From CAYOHP01 sp964403795 [NCBI: uncultured bacterium] (GTDB taxonomy: Bacteria; Muiribacteriota; UBA6191; CAZXTJ01), in the NCBI GenBank assembly GCA_964403795.1, contig CAYOHP010000068.1, forward strand, positions 1 to 32,373: a stretch of DNA of 32,373 nucleotides. Reading direction: 5' to 3'. The notes under the pieces are model-generated. The model was not told where the DNA came from and did not search any database. It saw only the letters and a program-made list of their open reading frames with translations. Below are positions 7,374 to 16,070 of the stretch, in pieces. The first letter of the stretch is position 1. Every line of letters begins with the position of its first letter. A program made the position numbers and the translations under genes.

Positions 7374-10300
7374 GTGAGGGAAGGCCGACCGGCGCCCCCC
7401 CGGGGGCGACACCCGGGACCTCGACGGGCCGGGGCCCTCCGCCACTGGTTGCTCTTCGCGATCGTCGCGGTCCTGGTGCTCGTGGGAGGGTTCCTCGCCC
7501 TGCTCCACTCCAGGATGGCGGCCCGGTTCGTGGCGGGACTGGCCGGGGACCGGTTGGGGCGACCGGTGGCGCTGGGCCGCATCGTGGTGGGAGGCCTCGA
7601 CCGGCTCTACCTCGAGGACCTGGTGATCGGGATTGCTCCCGGGTCGTCGGGATCCCCCGACCCGACGCCCACCCTCCGGATCGGGAGGGTCGTCGTTGCC
7701 GTCCTGGAACGCTCGGTCGAGGAGCGGGCCCTGGTCCTGGGGATCTCCCTCGATCGGGTGGCCGGAAGGCTGGAGCGGGGGAAGGACGGACGCCTCTCGA
7801 TCGAGGACCTGGTGGCGCGGCTGGGAGCGTCGATCGGCCCGGCGCCCGTCCCGACCACCGGCCCGGCGCCCGGAGCCGGAGCGGCCGGGACCCCCGTCCC
7901 GGTGGCCCCGGCCCGGGGCTGGGTACGGCTGGCCTCGCTGCGGATGGGGGAGTGGGTCCTGGGCCTCGAGGACCGGGTTCCCGACCCGCCCCTGGCCGTG
8001 GAGGTCGGAGGTTCGGAGGCGAGCCTGGACCTTTTCCCGAGAGGGGGATTCTCGGCGGGTGCCCTGGCAGGACTGCGGCCCGGGGGTGTCGAGGGAGAGC
8101 GACCGGTCGCGGCCAGTCTGAAGGTTGCGGCCCACCAGGGCGAGACCGGACCCATGAAGGTCGAGCTCGGCGCCGAGGTCCGGGAGTTGGCCTGGCTGGC
8201 GGCGGCGCTGTCCCGGGGTGCCGAGCTTCCCCTTTCGCTCGAATGGCGAAGACTGGGAGCCAAGCTCGATCTCGAACTGGTCGGGGACGGCAGGCCGGGT
8301 GCCTTGCTCCCGGGTGGCCTGGAGCCGGTGTTGGGTCGGATCGTGCTTTCCGAGGCCAGGGTGGGAGTCTCCGGACGCGAGTTGACGGGGCGAGGCGAGG
8401 CCCAGGTGGTGGGCCGCAGGCTGGTCTTCCCGGACGGCTTCGAACTGCGCTTCGACCGCGAGACCACACCGCTTCGGGTCGGTGGCGACCTCCTGCTGGC
8501 GGCACCGGGTCGGGTGGAGGGCTCGCTCGGGATCGAGGGCCGGGGCGTGGACCTCGGGCCGTGGCTGGGTCTGGCATCCGGTCGGATCCCCGAGGGCCTG
8601 GGGATCGAAGGCCGCACCGACCTGGACCTGGAACTGGGGATCGGCGCCGCGCTCGAGGTGCGGTCGCTCGAGGTGGGACCCCGGGGAGTCGTGGTCCGGC
8701 ATCCCATGATCCCCGGGCCGGTGCGGATCGGGTCGGGAACGATCACCGGAAATGGGTCACGGGTCGAGGCGGGCCTGCCCCTGGAGCTCGGGGGGATCAG
8801 GACCCGGCTGGCCGCGGCCCTCGCCCCTCCCGGCCCCGAGGGGCGACTCGACCTGCGCCTGGAGGTCGAGCCGTTCGGCTTCGGCGAGATCGCACCGCTC
8901 CTGCCCGAGAGCCTTGCCCGGCCCCTGGCCGGCGCCCGCCCCAGGGGGCAGGTGCGGGCTTCGCTGGCGGCCAGCGGGGCGCTTCCGGACCCGGACCTGA
9001 GGTTCGAGGTACGGCCGGAGGGGTTGGAGGTGGCTCCGGCCGGCGGCCTCCCCCCGGTCCGGGTGAGCGGGAAGGGACTCTCCGGATCCCGGTCGGGGGC
9101 CATCCTCGACGTGAGGGTCGAGGCGGGGGGCGTCTTCGCCGAGGTGGATGCCTCGCTCTCGCCCCTGGCCCGGGACGGCCGGCTGAAGCTGGTCCTGGAT
9201 GCTCCCGACGTGGCGGTCGACACCGTGGTGGCCCTGGTCCCCGGCCTGCCGGCGCGACTCGCGGAGGCCGCGGGGCGGCTCGGTGTGGGCTTCAACTGGG
9301 AGGGGCCGGTGCCCGCCAGCGTCGCCGACCTGCTGGCCCGGGGGCGGGGAAAGGTGTCCGGGAAGGGAATTTCCGGCAGGGTCCTGGGTACCGGCCTGGG
9401 ACCTGCGCCCGGCTTTCCCGTCCAGGTCGCCCCGGTCGGGGCCGAACTGGCCGGCGGGGCGGTTACGGTCCGGGGCCTCGAGGTTTCGGCGCCCTGGGGC
9501 AAGGCCGGGTTCGAAGGCAGGCTGAGGCCCGAGGGGGGGGCCGCGATCGAGGTCGACGGGGTCCTGGGCCTCGACCTCCGGGATCTCGCCTCGCTGGTTC
9601 CGGAGCGTGCCGGGATGCGGCTCTCGACCCTCTCGCTGGCTGCCCCCGTCCGGGCACGTTGGGAGGCCGGAAAGGTCGAGGGATCGCTGCGCACGGTGGC
9701 CGGCAAGGCGGGCCTCGGGACTCCCCTCGGCCCCCTGCCGCTCGCGATCGCGGCCGGGGAAGTCTCGTCTCGCGCCCAGCGATGGCTGGCGGAGGGCCTC
9801 GAGGTCCGCGGGCCGGGTCTCGAGGCGACGGGCAGGGCCGAGGCCGTCGGCGACCGGATCGACTGGACGCTCCAGGGCTGGGTGGAGCCGGGTGCGCTCC
9901 CGCCATCGTTTCGACCGGGAGTGGCCAGCGCCAAGGGTCGCATGGCCGTCTCGGGACAGGGGAAGGGCCGGGTCGAGGACCTGGCGTCGGCCACGCTCCG
10001 GGTGGAGCCTGCCGGCCTGTCGATCCGACCGGCTGCGATCCCGGTGGACCTGGCGGTCCGTTCCGGTCGTCTGGAGCTCGGCCGCGAGGGGATCGTCACC
10101 GAGGACCTGGAGATCGAAGGTGCAGGGGCCGGGAGACTCCAGATCGCGGGCCGGATCACGCCGGAGACCACCAAGTTGACGGTCGAGGGGAAGGCCCTGG
10201 CGGCCGCACCCTTGCTGGCCGTGGCCCCTGGGCAGAGGCCGCTGCAGGGCTCGGGAATGCTGGATCTCCGGGTCTTCTACCAGGGACCTACCCTGGCCGA

Positions 10301-11918
10301 ACCCGCGGACCGGGTGAAGGGACTCGCGATCCGGGTGGTCCCCCTGGGACTCGGGCTTTCCTATCCGATGCCCACCGGGCCCATGGCGGTGACCGTCGAG
10401 GGCGGGGACATCGTCTTCAAGGAAGGCGTCCTGGAGTTCCCCGGAACCCGCCTGGCGACCCGGGAGGGACGACTGTCGCTCAGAGGCAGGGTCGAGCCCC
10501 TGGCCACACCCATGACGGGAAACCTGACGGTGACCCCCGAGGGATTCGGGATCCGCTTCGGGCCGCTCACCGAGCCGCTGGTCTGGGAGTCCGGTCCGGT
10601 GGAACTCCGCCCGGATCGGATCGAGCTCTCGGCCCTGCGCCTACGCCTGGGGAAAGGGACCTCGCTGGGCGTGACCGGGAGGGTGGCGTCCCCCGGCGTC
10701 GAGTCGCGTTTCGAGGATGTGGAGGTGACCGGCCGCCTCGAGCTGGCGGAGGTCCAGGCCGCGACCGGGATGGATCCGCTGCGGAGCTACCGGGGGCCCG
10801 TCGAGGTGAGGGCCAAGCTGTCCGGCACGCCGGCCGCTTTCGTCGCCCAGGGGACCCTGACCGGAGCCGGCGAGGTGGCCATGGAGTACTCCGACGGCAA
10901 GGGCGGGAAACCCTTCCGGGTGCCGGTCGACTCGCTCAAAGCACCGTTTCGGTTCCACGGGACCCGCTTCACGATCGACGACCTCTCGGCCCGTCTCTAC
11001 GGAGGGTCGTTGGAGGCCGGGCTGGCCTTCGACTTCGGCAAGTCGCCCTTCGAGTACCAGGTGGCATGGAACCTGGCCGGGGCCGAGCTCGGGGAGTTCG
11101 CGTCCCGCAGTATGGGGATGCCCGGCGTCTTGTCGGGGAGGGTCCACCTGGAGGTCTCGGGGAAGGGTACGGGGAGCGACCCCAAGACCCTGGTCCTCGA
11201 CGGTCCGGGCAGGGTCGAGGACCTGGTGGTCGAGGGCAAGGCCCTCTCGGATCGCTTCGGGCTTTCCGAGTACCTCCTCGGACCGGAGGCGGCACCGACC
11301 CCCACCCCGACGCCCACCGGGGGAGGGATCAAGGACTTCTTCAAGAACCTGGGCAAGGAACTGCGCAAGGAGCTCGGGACCGTGGTCCGGATCGGTACCG
11401 CCAAAGTGGTCGCCGAGCTGGTCTTCCCCGGGGCGGAGGAGTACCTGAAGGGCATGCTGAGGCCGCACCGGTACCCGATGCTGGACCTCCGGTTCACGGC
11501 CGGAAAGGGCTGGATGGGCCTCAGCCGGTTCGCGGTTCGCGACCGCGCCGGAGTCTTCGAAGGAAGAGCCCAGTTCCACATGGAGACCCTGGACCTGGTC
11601 GGGGAGCTTTCCAAAGCCCGTTTCGATGTCGGGCAGGGACACACGGTGCTGGTGACGGGACTACCGATCCGGGGCAAGGCGACGGCACCGTCGATCGACC
11701 CCAAGGTGTTCCTCTCCCACCTCAAGCTGCAGGCGCCCCCGACGCCGACCCCGTCTCCGGCGGGTCCGAGCGGCACCACGACCGGCGCCGCCGGCGGCTC
11801 TGCCACGGGCACCGTCGTCCCCACCCCGGTCGGTCCGCCGCCGACGCCGGCTCCGGCTCGGCCGCCGACCCCGCCCGCCACCACGCAGCCGGCGTCCCCG
11901 TCCTGGGGGTCCAGATAG
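7374..11918 (+). CDS. AsmA/TamB/YhdP-like envelope protein, inner-membrane anchored
   Basis: A 1514-aa protein. GTG is the only plausible in-frame start before the first hydrophobic segment; it lies 19 nt after the cyclase stop and lacks a clear Shine-Dalgarno site. An Arg/Pro-rich cytoplasmic tip precedes a single membrane helix at about 25-44. The rest is a long, repetitive, beta-strand-rich region with recurring short Leu/Val/Gly strands, and an AsmA-like C-terminal portion (around 1180-1270) containing the typical GGSLEAGLAFDF stretch. A short PTPTPTPT linker lies near 1305, and the last ~60 residues are a Pro/Thr-rich tail. AsmA-superfamily proteins form elongated grooves that carry phospholipids between the two membranes of diderm bacteria; that role is inferred here from architecture. 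It ends 5 nt from the convergent zinc-ribbon gene. The exact subfamily cannot be fixed by eye. Confidence 0.78.
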   Translation: MREGRPAPPRGRHPGPRRAGALRHWLLFAIVAVLVLVGGFLALLHSRMAARFVAGLAGDRLGRPVALGRIVVGGLDRLYLEDLVIGIAPGSSGSPDPTPTLRIGRVVVAVLERSVEERALVLGISLDRVAGRLERGKDGRLSIEDLVARLGASIGPAPVPTTGPAPGAGAAGTPVPVAPARGWVRLASLRMGEWVLGLEDRVPDPPLAVEVGGSEASLDLFPRGGFSAGALAGLRPGGVEGERPVAASLKVAAHQGETGPMKVELGAEVRELAWLAAALSRGAELPLSLEWRRLGAKLDLELVGDGRPGALLPGGLEPVLGRIVLSEARVGVSGRELTGRGEAQVVGRRLVFPDGFELRFDRETTPLRVGGDLLLAAPGRVEGSLGIEGRGVDLGPWLGLASGRIPEGLGIEGRTDLDLELGIGAALEVRSLEVGPRGVVVRHPMIPGPVRIGSGTITGNGSRVEAGLPLELGGIRTRLAAALAPPGPEGRLDLRLEVEPFGFGEIAPLLPESLARPLAGARPRGQVRASLAASGALPDPDLRFEVRPEGLEVAPAGGLPPVRVSGKGLSGSRSGAILDVRVEAGGVFAEVDASLSPLARDGRLKLVLDAPDVAVDTVVALVPGLPARLAEAAGRLGVGFNWEGPVPASVADLLARGRGKVSGKGISGRVLGTGLGPAPGFPVQVAPVGAELAGGAVTVRGLEVSAPWGKAGFEGRLRPEGGAAIEVDGVLGLDLRDLASLVPERAGMRLSTLSLAAPVRARWEAGKVEGSLRTVAGKAGLGTPLGPLPLAIAAGEVSSRAQRWLAEGLEVRGPGLEATGRAEAVGDRIDWTLQGWVEPGALPPSFRPGVASAKGRMAVSGQGKGRVEDLASATLRVEPAGLSIRPAAIPVDLAVRSGRLELGREGIVTEDLEIEGAGAGRLQIAGRITPETTKLTVEGKALAAAPLLAVAPGQRPLQGSGMLDLRVFYQGPTLAEPADRVKGLAIRVVPLGLGLSYPMPTGPMAVTVEGGDIVFKEGVLEFPGTRLATREGRLSLRGRVEPLATPMTGNLTVTPEGFGIRFGPLTEPLVWESGPVELRPDRIELSALRLRLGKGTSLGVTGRVASPGVESRFEDVEVTGRLELAEVQAATGMDPLRSYRGPVEVRAKLSGTPAAFVAQGTLTGAGEVAMEYSDGKGGKPFRVPVDSLKAPFRFHGTRFTIDDLSARLYGGSLEAGLAFDFGKSPFEYQVAWNLAGAELGEFASRSMGMPGVLSGRVHLEVSGKGTGSDPKTLVLDGPGRVEDLVVEGKALSDRFGLSEYLLGPEAAPTPTPTPTGGGIKDFFKNLGKELRKELGTVVRIGTAKVVAELVFPGAEEYLKGMLRPHRYPMLDLRFTAGKGWMGLSRFAVRDRAGVFEGRAQFHMETLDLVGELSKARFDVGQGHTVLVTGLPIRGKATAPSIDPKVFLSHLKLQAPPTPTPSPAGPSGTTTGAAGGSATGTVVPTPVGPPPTPAPARPPTPPATTQPASPSWGSR

Positions 11919-11923
11919 GGCGG

Positions 11924-13099
11924 TCAGGCCGCCGGGCGAGGCGGTTCTCCCAGGGGAGAGGGACCGGCTGGGCAGCCGAACCGGGAGCAGCCACCCAGGT
12001 AGTCCCGGCACTCTCGGTGGTGGGCCGTTCCGCAGTCCGGACACCGGAGGCTGCCGGCTCCCGGATCCGGGTCGCCGGGTTCCAAGACCACGGGATCGCC
12101 GCACACCCCGCAGGGAGGATGGGCCGCCTCCTCCAGCGATCCGAGCAGCAGTCCGGGGGCTCTCCCGTCTTCCCTCGGCGGCGAGTGGGTCAGGTCCCCG
12201 GGAACGGGCAGGAAGTCGACCGGGAGCCGGTGTTCCAGGAGGAGGGCGCCCCGGCAGAGGATCCGGACCTCGGCTTCGAGTTCGGCCCGCAAGAGGCCGG
12301 CCGGGAGGCCGAGGGCCGCCAGCGGGACCCAGATCCAGAGATCCGGGAAGCGGGAGTCGTCGAGCCGCAGGCGTCGGGTCCGGTGCCTGGCCAGCGCTTC
12401 TCCGGCGGCACCCCGGTAGCGGGGGAGGCGGGCCGCCAGGTAGCGGCGATCCGGTCCCCGCACCCTGAGCTCCAGATCGAGGGCATCGCCCTGGATCCCC
12501 GAGATCTCGAGGTCGACCTGCACCCGGAGGCCCCGGCGGTCGCGGAGACGGGTGAGGTCCGCCCGGCTGCGGGTCAGAGCCAGGCGGGGCGAGTGGACCC
12601 ATGTGAGGCGGGGCCTGGGAGTGGCCCCGGAAGGCAGCGGTGTGCCCGGGGGCATCGGTTCCCGGATGCGGCGGGGTGGACCACCGGTCCCGTGGGGAGC
12701 CGGGAAGCGCCGGTCGATGAGGACGCCCCAGCCGACCAGGGCCAGGAATCCCGACGACAGGGGGTGGAATCCGAGCCCCAGCGCGATCCAGAAGAGGGCG
12801 AAGGACCAGGGGGACTGGGTCGGCCAGGGGGCCAGGCGGGACAGGTAGGGACCGAGACGGCCGAGGACCCGCACCGCCGGACCCGGAAGGCGGTCGGCCA
12901 GGGTGGCGATCCCGGTCGGGGCGACCGCCACCCCGCAGGCGGAACAGAGGCCGCCCGGGAGGGTCTCCCCTGAGTTGCCGCAGAGCGGGCAGCGGAGTTC
13001 CCACCCCGCGCCCCTCCCGGGGGCACCCAGCGGGGGGGAAATGGCGGGGACCGGCAGCAACTCAGCTTCCGGGGTTGGAGGGCCGACCCTCGCAGGCAT
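11924..13099 (-). CDS. Zinc-ribbon / membrane / C-terminal RING-like protein (downstream paralogue)
   Basis: A 391-aa protein from the ATG at 13099, which overlaps the upstream gene by 38 nt. A TTG at 13060, one base after the upstream TGA, is an alternative start giving 378 aa and would restore an operon-like junction. An N-terminal zinc ribbon (CPLC-x11-CSAC) is followed by hydrophobic segments around 95-125 and a beta-rich domain (about 170-310). The C-terminus is a treble-clef/RING-like domain with eight ordered ligands: C330, C333, C353, C356, H361, C364, C371 and C376. This pattern resembles the prokaryotic RING families described in the literature (Prok-RING_1 type). The neighbour 13062-14114 has the same layout and identical zinc-ribbon spacing, so the pair arose by duplication. 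No ubiquitin-like, E1 or E2 gene is nearby, so ligase activity is not supported. Function unknown. Confidence 0.75.
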   Translation of the reverse strand: MPARVGPPTPEAELLPVPAISPPLGAPGRGAGWELRCPLCGNSGETLPGGLCSACGVAVAPTGIATLADRLPGPAVRVLGRLGPYLSRLAPWPTQSPWSFALFWIALGLGFHPLSSGFLALVGWGVLIDRRFPAPHGTGGPPRRIREPMPPGTPLPSGATPRPRLTWVHSPRLALTRSRADLTRLRDRRGLRVQVDLEISGIQGDALDLELRVRGPDRRYLAARLPRYRGAAGEALARHRTRRLRLDDSRFPDLWIWVPLAALGLPAGLLRAELEAEVRILCRGALLLEHRLPVDFLPVPGDLTHSPPREDGRAPGLLLGSLEEAAHPPCGVCGDPVVLEPGDPDPGAGSLRCPDCGTAHHRECRDYLGGCSRFGCPAGPSPLGEPPRPAA

Positions 13100-14114
13100 A
13101 GGTGGTGCAGCCGCCCACGTACTCCCAGCACTCCCGGTGCTGGGCCGAGTCGCAGAGCGTGCACCGGACCACGTCGACCGAGAGAGGATCGCCGCAGGTG
13201 CCGCAGGCGGCGGCTTCGCCGGCCGGGACCGGACCCACGATCATCAGCTCCTCGCTGGAGACCGGCGTGGCGTCGACCAGGATGCCGGCGGCAGGTCCGG
13301 CGGGCAGCTGGTGGGGAAAGTCCTCGGCCAGGGGGCGGAACTCGATGGGCAGGTCGTGTTCGGTGTGGACCACCCCGTCGCAACAGAGCAGGATCTCGGC
13401 CGTGAGGCGGACCTCCTCGACCCCCGCCGGCAGGGCCAGGGAGCGCATGGGGAGGAAGAGCCAGAGGTTCCGGAAGGCGGCCAGTCCGTGCTTCACCGGG
13501 TCGGTGAGGTGCCGGGCCCGGAGTTCGCCGAGGTCGCCCCGGTAGTTCCGCAGGGTGGAACGAAGGTAGTAGCCGTCCGGCCCCCGGAACCGGACCACGA
13601 CTTCGAGGCGTCGACCCACGAAGCCATGGGCCAGGAACGAGACGTGGACCAGGAGTCCTCTCCGGTCGCGGTGCCGGGTGATCTCGAACCACGCCTGCTT
13701 GAGCGGCATCCGGGACGAGAAGGTGCGGGTGGGAGCGGGGTTGTAGACGCTCCGCCAGAGACCCACCCCCAACGGGACGGTGGCCAGGCAGAGGAACCCG
13801 GCCAGGATCGAGAAGACCCAGAAGGCCTCCATCCCCCCGCCGGTGAGCAGGGTGAGCGCTACGGCCCCGAGACCAGGGGAGAGGGCGACGCCGACCGAGA
13901 GGGGGCCGAGGACCTGGCGCTGCTGCCATGGGGCCAGCGGCTCCGGAGGGGCCAGCACCGCGGGGAGATCCTCGGCCATGCGCTCGCCGCAGCGGGGACA
14001 GAGGGTGTCCCCGAGGCTGGGGGAGCGTTCCCGGCAGCTCGGGCAGCGGAGGTTCCAGCCGGCTCCGGGAAGGGTGGTCGGCTCGAAGTGGGAACGGCGC
14101 CGGACTTCGGCCAA
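13062..14114 (-). CDS. Zinc-ribbon / membrane / C-terminal RING-like protein (upstream paralogue)
   Basis: A 350-aa protein starting at a TTG (14114) with TAGGA 8 nt upstream; no later ATG or GTG fits before the zinc ribbon. N-terminal zinc ribbon CPSC-x11-CPRC, then two hydrophobic segments (about 68-88 and 92-118). A beta-rich domain (about 140-270) shares RGPDxxYL and a YRG motif with the downstream paralogue. The C-terminal RING-like domain has ligands C304, C307, C318, C321, H326, C329, C336 and C341, with the HRECWEYVGGC stretch typical of prokaryotic RING-type treble clefs. The first loop is 10 residues against 19 in the paralogue; all other spacings match. The gene begins 9 nt after the small membrane protein gene, so the three genes form one operon. 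The role is not known; a membrane adaptor or protein-interaction function is a guess. Confidence 0.75.
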   Translation of the reverse strand: MAEVRRRSHFEPTTLPGAGWNLRCPSCRERSPSLGDTLCPRCGERMAEDLPAVLAPPEPLAPWQQRQVLGPLSVGVALSPGLGAVALTLLTGGGMEAFWVFSILAGFLCLATVPLGVGLWRSVYNPAPTRTFSSRMPLKQAWFEITRHRDRRGLLVHVSFLAHGFVGRRLEVVVRFRGPDGYYLRSTLRNYRGDLGELRARHLTDPVKHGLAAFRNLWLFLPMRSLALPAGVEEVRLTAEILLCCDGVVHTEHDLPIEFRPLAEDFPHQLPAGPAAGILVDATPVSSEELMIVGPVPAGEAAACGTCGDPLSVDVVRCTLCDSAQHRECWEYVGGCTTYACEGRPSNPGS

Positions 14115-14123
14115 GGGCGGGTC

Positions 14124-14426
14124 CTACCTGAGGAGGGTGGCCAGGTGGCCGCTCTGGACCGCCCAGGCGACGATCGCGATCGCGACCAGCAGGCCGAGGA
14201 GCTTGAGCGAGGCCGCGACCACCCGACCGGCCACCCAGTAGACGACCAGGGCGGCCAGGAGGCCGAGGCCAGGATGGAGGTTGGCCGCCAGGATCACCCC
14301 GCCGGCCGCCAGGGCCAGCGGCATGGCTACAGCCCGGGATGCCACCCCCATGGCGAAGCGGACGATCAGGTAGGCGATGACGGCACCGCCGATCACCATT
14401 GCAGCGAGCTGGGGAGTGATGGCCAT
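14124..14426 (-). CDS. Small hydrophobic membrane protein, unknown function
   Basis: A 100-aa protein. The ATG at 14426 has a strong GGAGG Shine-Dalgarno 6 nt upstream, which settles the start against a much longer open frame that would run through cysC. The sequence is almost entirely hydrophobic, with three or four predicted membrane segments (about 8-27, 32-50, 53-71 and 75-93) separated by single basic residues. I recognise no family. It is the first gene of the operon with the two RING-like membrane proteins: its TAG lies 9 nt before the TTG of the next gene. It is divergent from cysC across 93 nt. Confidence 0.7.
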   Translation of the reverse strand: MAITPQLAAMVIGGAVIAYLIVRFAMGVASRAVAMPLALAAGGVILAANLHPGLGLLAALVVYWVAGRVVAASLKLLGLLVAIAIVAWAVQSGHLATLLR

Positions 14427-14444
14427 GACGACCTCCGGACCGGG

Positions 14445-14450
14445 AGTGTA
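14445..14450 (-). promoter_or_regulatory. Candidate -10 box for the RING-like operon
   Basis: On the minus strand the hexamer reads TACACT, preceded by TG one base upstream of its first T region (CTGTACACT). It lies 18 nt before the ATG at 14426, leaving room for a short leader that carries GGAGG. No convincing -35 element is visible. Weak, because it rests on one hexamer. Confidence 0.35.
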
Positions 14451-14481
14451 CAGGAGAGCGGGAGCCCGGGTGCCGGTCGGG

Positions 14482-14510
14482 TTGCTTCCCGGGAGGGAGG
14501 GCACTAGCAT
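14482..14510 (+). promoter_or_regulatory. Promoter of the cys operon, probably leaderless
   Basis: TTGCTT (14482-14487), 17 nt, then TAGCAT (14505-14510). The ATG of cysC begins 9 nt after the -10 box, where transcription would be expected to start, and no Shine-Dalgarno sequence precedes it. The mRNA is therefore probably leaderless or nearly so. Part of a pattern seen at six genes in the window. Confidence 0.6.
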
Positions 14511-14519
14511 CGAGCCCCC

Positions 14520-15182
14520 ATGGAAGATGCCGGTGGAACCAGCGGGGATCCCCGCTCGGAGAACGTGGTCTGGCAGCCGGCGCGGGTCGGTGCCTCCGAT
14601 CGGGAGCGCCTGCTCGGGCACCGAGGTGTGGTGGTCTGGTTGACCGGCCTCTCCGGGTCGGGGAAATCCACCGTGGCCACGGCGCTGGAGGCGCGGCTCG
14701 TGGGCGAGGGACGGCTGGCCTATGTGCTCGACGGGGACAACGTGCGGCACGGGCTGTGCGGCGACCTCGGGTTCTCGGCCGCCGACCGCTACGAGAACAT
14801 CCGCCGGATCGGCCATGTGGCGTCCCTGTTCGCCGAGGCCGGGGTGATCGTGGTGACCGCCTTCATCTCGCCCTATCGCTCCGACCGGGAACGGGCCCGG
14901 AGGGCGGCCGGGGACGGCCGATTCGTGGAAGTCTTCCTCGCTACGCCGCTGCCGGTGTGCGAGGCCCGGGATCCCAAGGGGCTCTACCGACGGGCCCGTC
15001 GCGGCGAGGTCCAGGACTTCACCGGGATCTCGGCGCCCTACGAGGAGCCGGATCGCCCGGAGCTCCGGATCGGGACCCATGAGGCGAGCCTGGAGGAGTG
15101 CGTGGACCGGATCGTCACCTACCTGAGGGAGAACGGCTACCTGTCACCGTCGGGAGGCACCGAGTGCTCCGCTACAACCTGA
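14520..15182 (+). CDS. cysC: Adenylylsulfate (APS) kinase
   Basis: A 220-aa protein that phosphorylates APS to PAPS. The Walker A motif GLSGSGKST has K49. The family motif DGDNVRHGL (D71-N74), [25 protein letters not shown] and [11 protein letters not shown] are all canonical, so it should be active. About 35 extra residues precede the usual N-terminus and are hydrophilic. The ATG has no Shine-Dalgarno site and sits 9 nt after a -10-like box. The gene overlaps cysD by 19 nt. A second, diverged APS kinase domain is fused to CysN two genes downstream. No PAPS reductase (cysH) is present in the window, so the PAPS could serve either assimilation or sulfation. Confidence 0.93.
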   Translation: MEDAGGTSGDPRSENVVWQPARVGASDRERLLGHRGVVVWLTGLSGSGKSTVATALEARLVGEGRLAYVLDGDNVRHGLCGDLGFSAADRYENIRRIGHVASLFAEAGVIVVTAFISPYRSDRERARRAAGDGRFVEVFLATPLPVCEARDPKGLYRRARRGEVQDFTGISAPYEEPDRPELRIGTHEASLEECVDRIVTYLRENGYLSPSGGTECSATT

Positions 15183-16069
15183 GCCACCTGGAGACCCTTG
15201 AGGCCGAGAGCATCCACATCTTCCGGGAGGTGGCCGCGGAGTTCGAGAACCCGGTCATGCTCTATTCGGTGGGCAAGGACAGCTCCTGCATGGTGCGCCT
15301 CGCCCAGAAGGCCTTCGCTCCCGGACGGATCCCGTTCCCGCTCCTGCATGTGGACACGTCCTACAAGTTCCGGGAGATGTACGAGTTCCGGGATGCCTTC
15401 TGCAAGCAGATCGGGGTCCGGCTCCTGGTGCATCGCAACGAGGACGCCCTGGCCAACGGCGCCAACCCGTGGGACCTGGGCACCTCGAAGTGCTGCGGCC
15501 TGCTCAAGACCCAGGGACTCCTGGGAGGGCTGGCCCGGTACGGGTTCGACGCCGCCTTCGGGGGAGCCCGGCGGGACGAGGAGAAGAGCCGGGCCAAGGA
15601 GCGCGTCTATTCGTTCCGCGATCGGCACGGGCAATGGGATCCCAAGAACCAGCGGCCTGAACTCTGGAACCTCTACAACGGGCGCCACGACAAGGGCGAG
15701 TCGATCCGGGTGTTCCCGCTCTCGAACTGGACCGAACTCGACGTCTGGCTCTACATCTACAAGGAGAAGATCCCGATCGTCCCCATGTACTTCGCCAAGA
15801 TGCGCGACATGGTGGTTCGCGAGGGGCAGCTCATCCCGCTCGACATGGAGATCCCGCTCAGGCCCGGGGAGAAGCCGGAGCCGGTGATGTGCCGGTTCCG
15901 CACCCTGGGATGCTCTCCCTGCACGGGAGCGGTCCGGTCCGAGGCCGACACCCTGGAGAAGATCATCGAGGAGATCATGACGGCCCGCAACTCCGAGCGC
16001 ATCACCCGCATCATCGACCACGACCAGGAGGGTTCGATGGAATTGAAGAAGCGGGAAGGGTACTTCTGA
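15164..16069 (+). CDS. cysD: Sulfate adenylyltransferase subunit 2 (ATP sulfurylase)
   Basis: A 301-aa protein, the usual CysD length. The GTG at 15164 has GGGAGG 6 nt upstream and matches the family N-terminus, so the longer in-frame extension from 15098 is rejected. The PP-loop signature SVGKDSSCM lies at about 36-44; [16 protein letters not shown], the LKTQGLL segment, [16 protein letters not shown] and the C-terminal [13 protein letters not shown] block are all conserved. It forms the ATP:sulfate adenylyltransferase with the CysN GTPase, making APS. It overlaps cysC by 19 nt, and its TGA is followed one base later by the ATG of cysN, indicating tight translational coupling. Confidence 0.96.
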   Translation: MLRYNLSHLETLEAESIHIFREVAAEFENPVMLYSVGKDSSCMVRLAQKAFAPGRIPFPLLHVDTSYKFREMYEFRDAFCKQIGVRLLVHRNEDALANGANPWDLGTSKCCGLLKTQGLLGGLARYGFDAAFGGARRDEEKSRAKERVYSFRDRHGQWDPKNQRPELWNLYNGRHDKGESIRVFPLSNWTELDVWLYIYKEKIPIVPMYFAKMRDMVVREGQLIPLDMEIPLRPGEKPEPVMCRFRTLGCSPCTGAVRSEADTLEKIIEEIMTARNSERITRIIDHDQEGSMELKKREGYF

Positions 16070-16070
16070 G

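Noticed and set aside
5255-7582. Long minus-strand open frame (775 codons) opposite the FHA cyclase
   Set aside because: Leu/Val/Asp/Gln-rich low-complexity translation, fully explained as the antisense of the cyclase gene.
7607-10174. Minus-strand frame of 855 codons opposite the AsmA-like gene
   Set aside because: Ser/Arg/Pro-rich shadow without motifs.
11290-11325. PTPTPTPT-coding repeat in the AsmA-like gene, considered as a tandem repeat locus
   Set aside because: A short low-complexity protein linker; there is no exact long DNA repeat.
11919-11933. Small inverted repeat between the convergent AsmA-like and RING-like genes, considered as a bidirectional terminator
   Set aside because: Only a 5-bp stem with no T-run; too weak to call.
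7952-12973. Very long plus-strand frame (1673 codons) across the AsmA-like gene and the RING-like genes
   Set aside because: Gly/Arg/Pro-rich with no recognisable domain. It overlaps a gene with a membrane anchor and AsmA-like repeats, and runs antisense to two zinc-domain genes.
14427-14519. cAMP-receptor-type TGTGA-N6-TCACA sites near the cyclases and in intergenic regions
   Set aside because: Looked for in the promoter gaps of this window; no convincing match was found.
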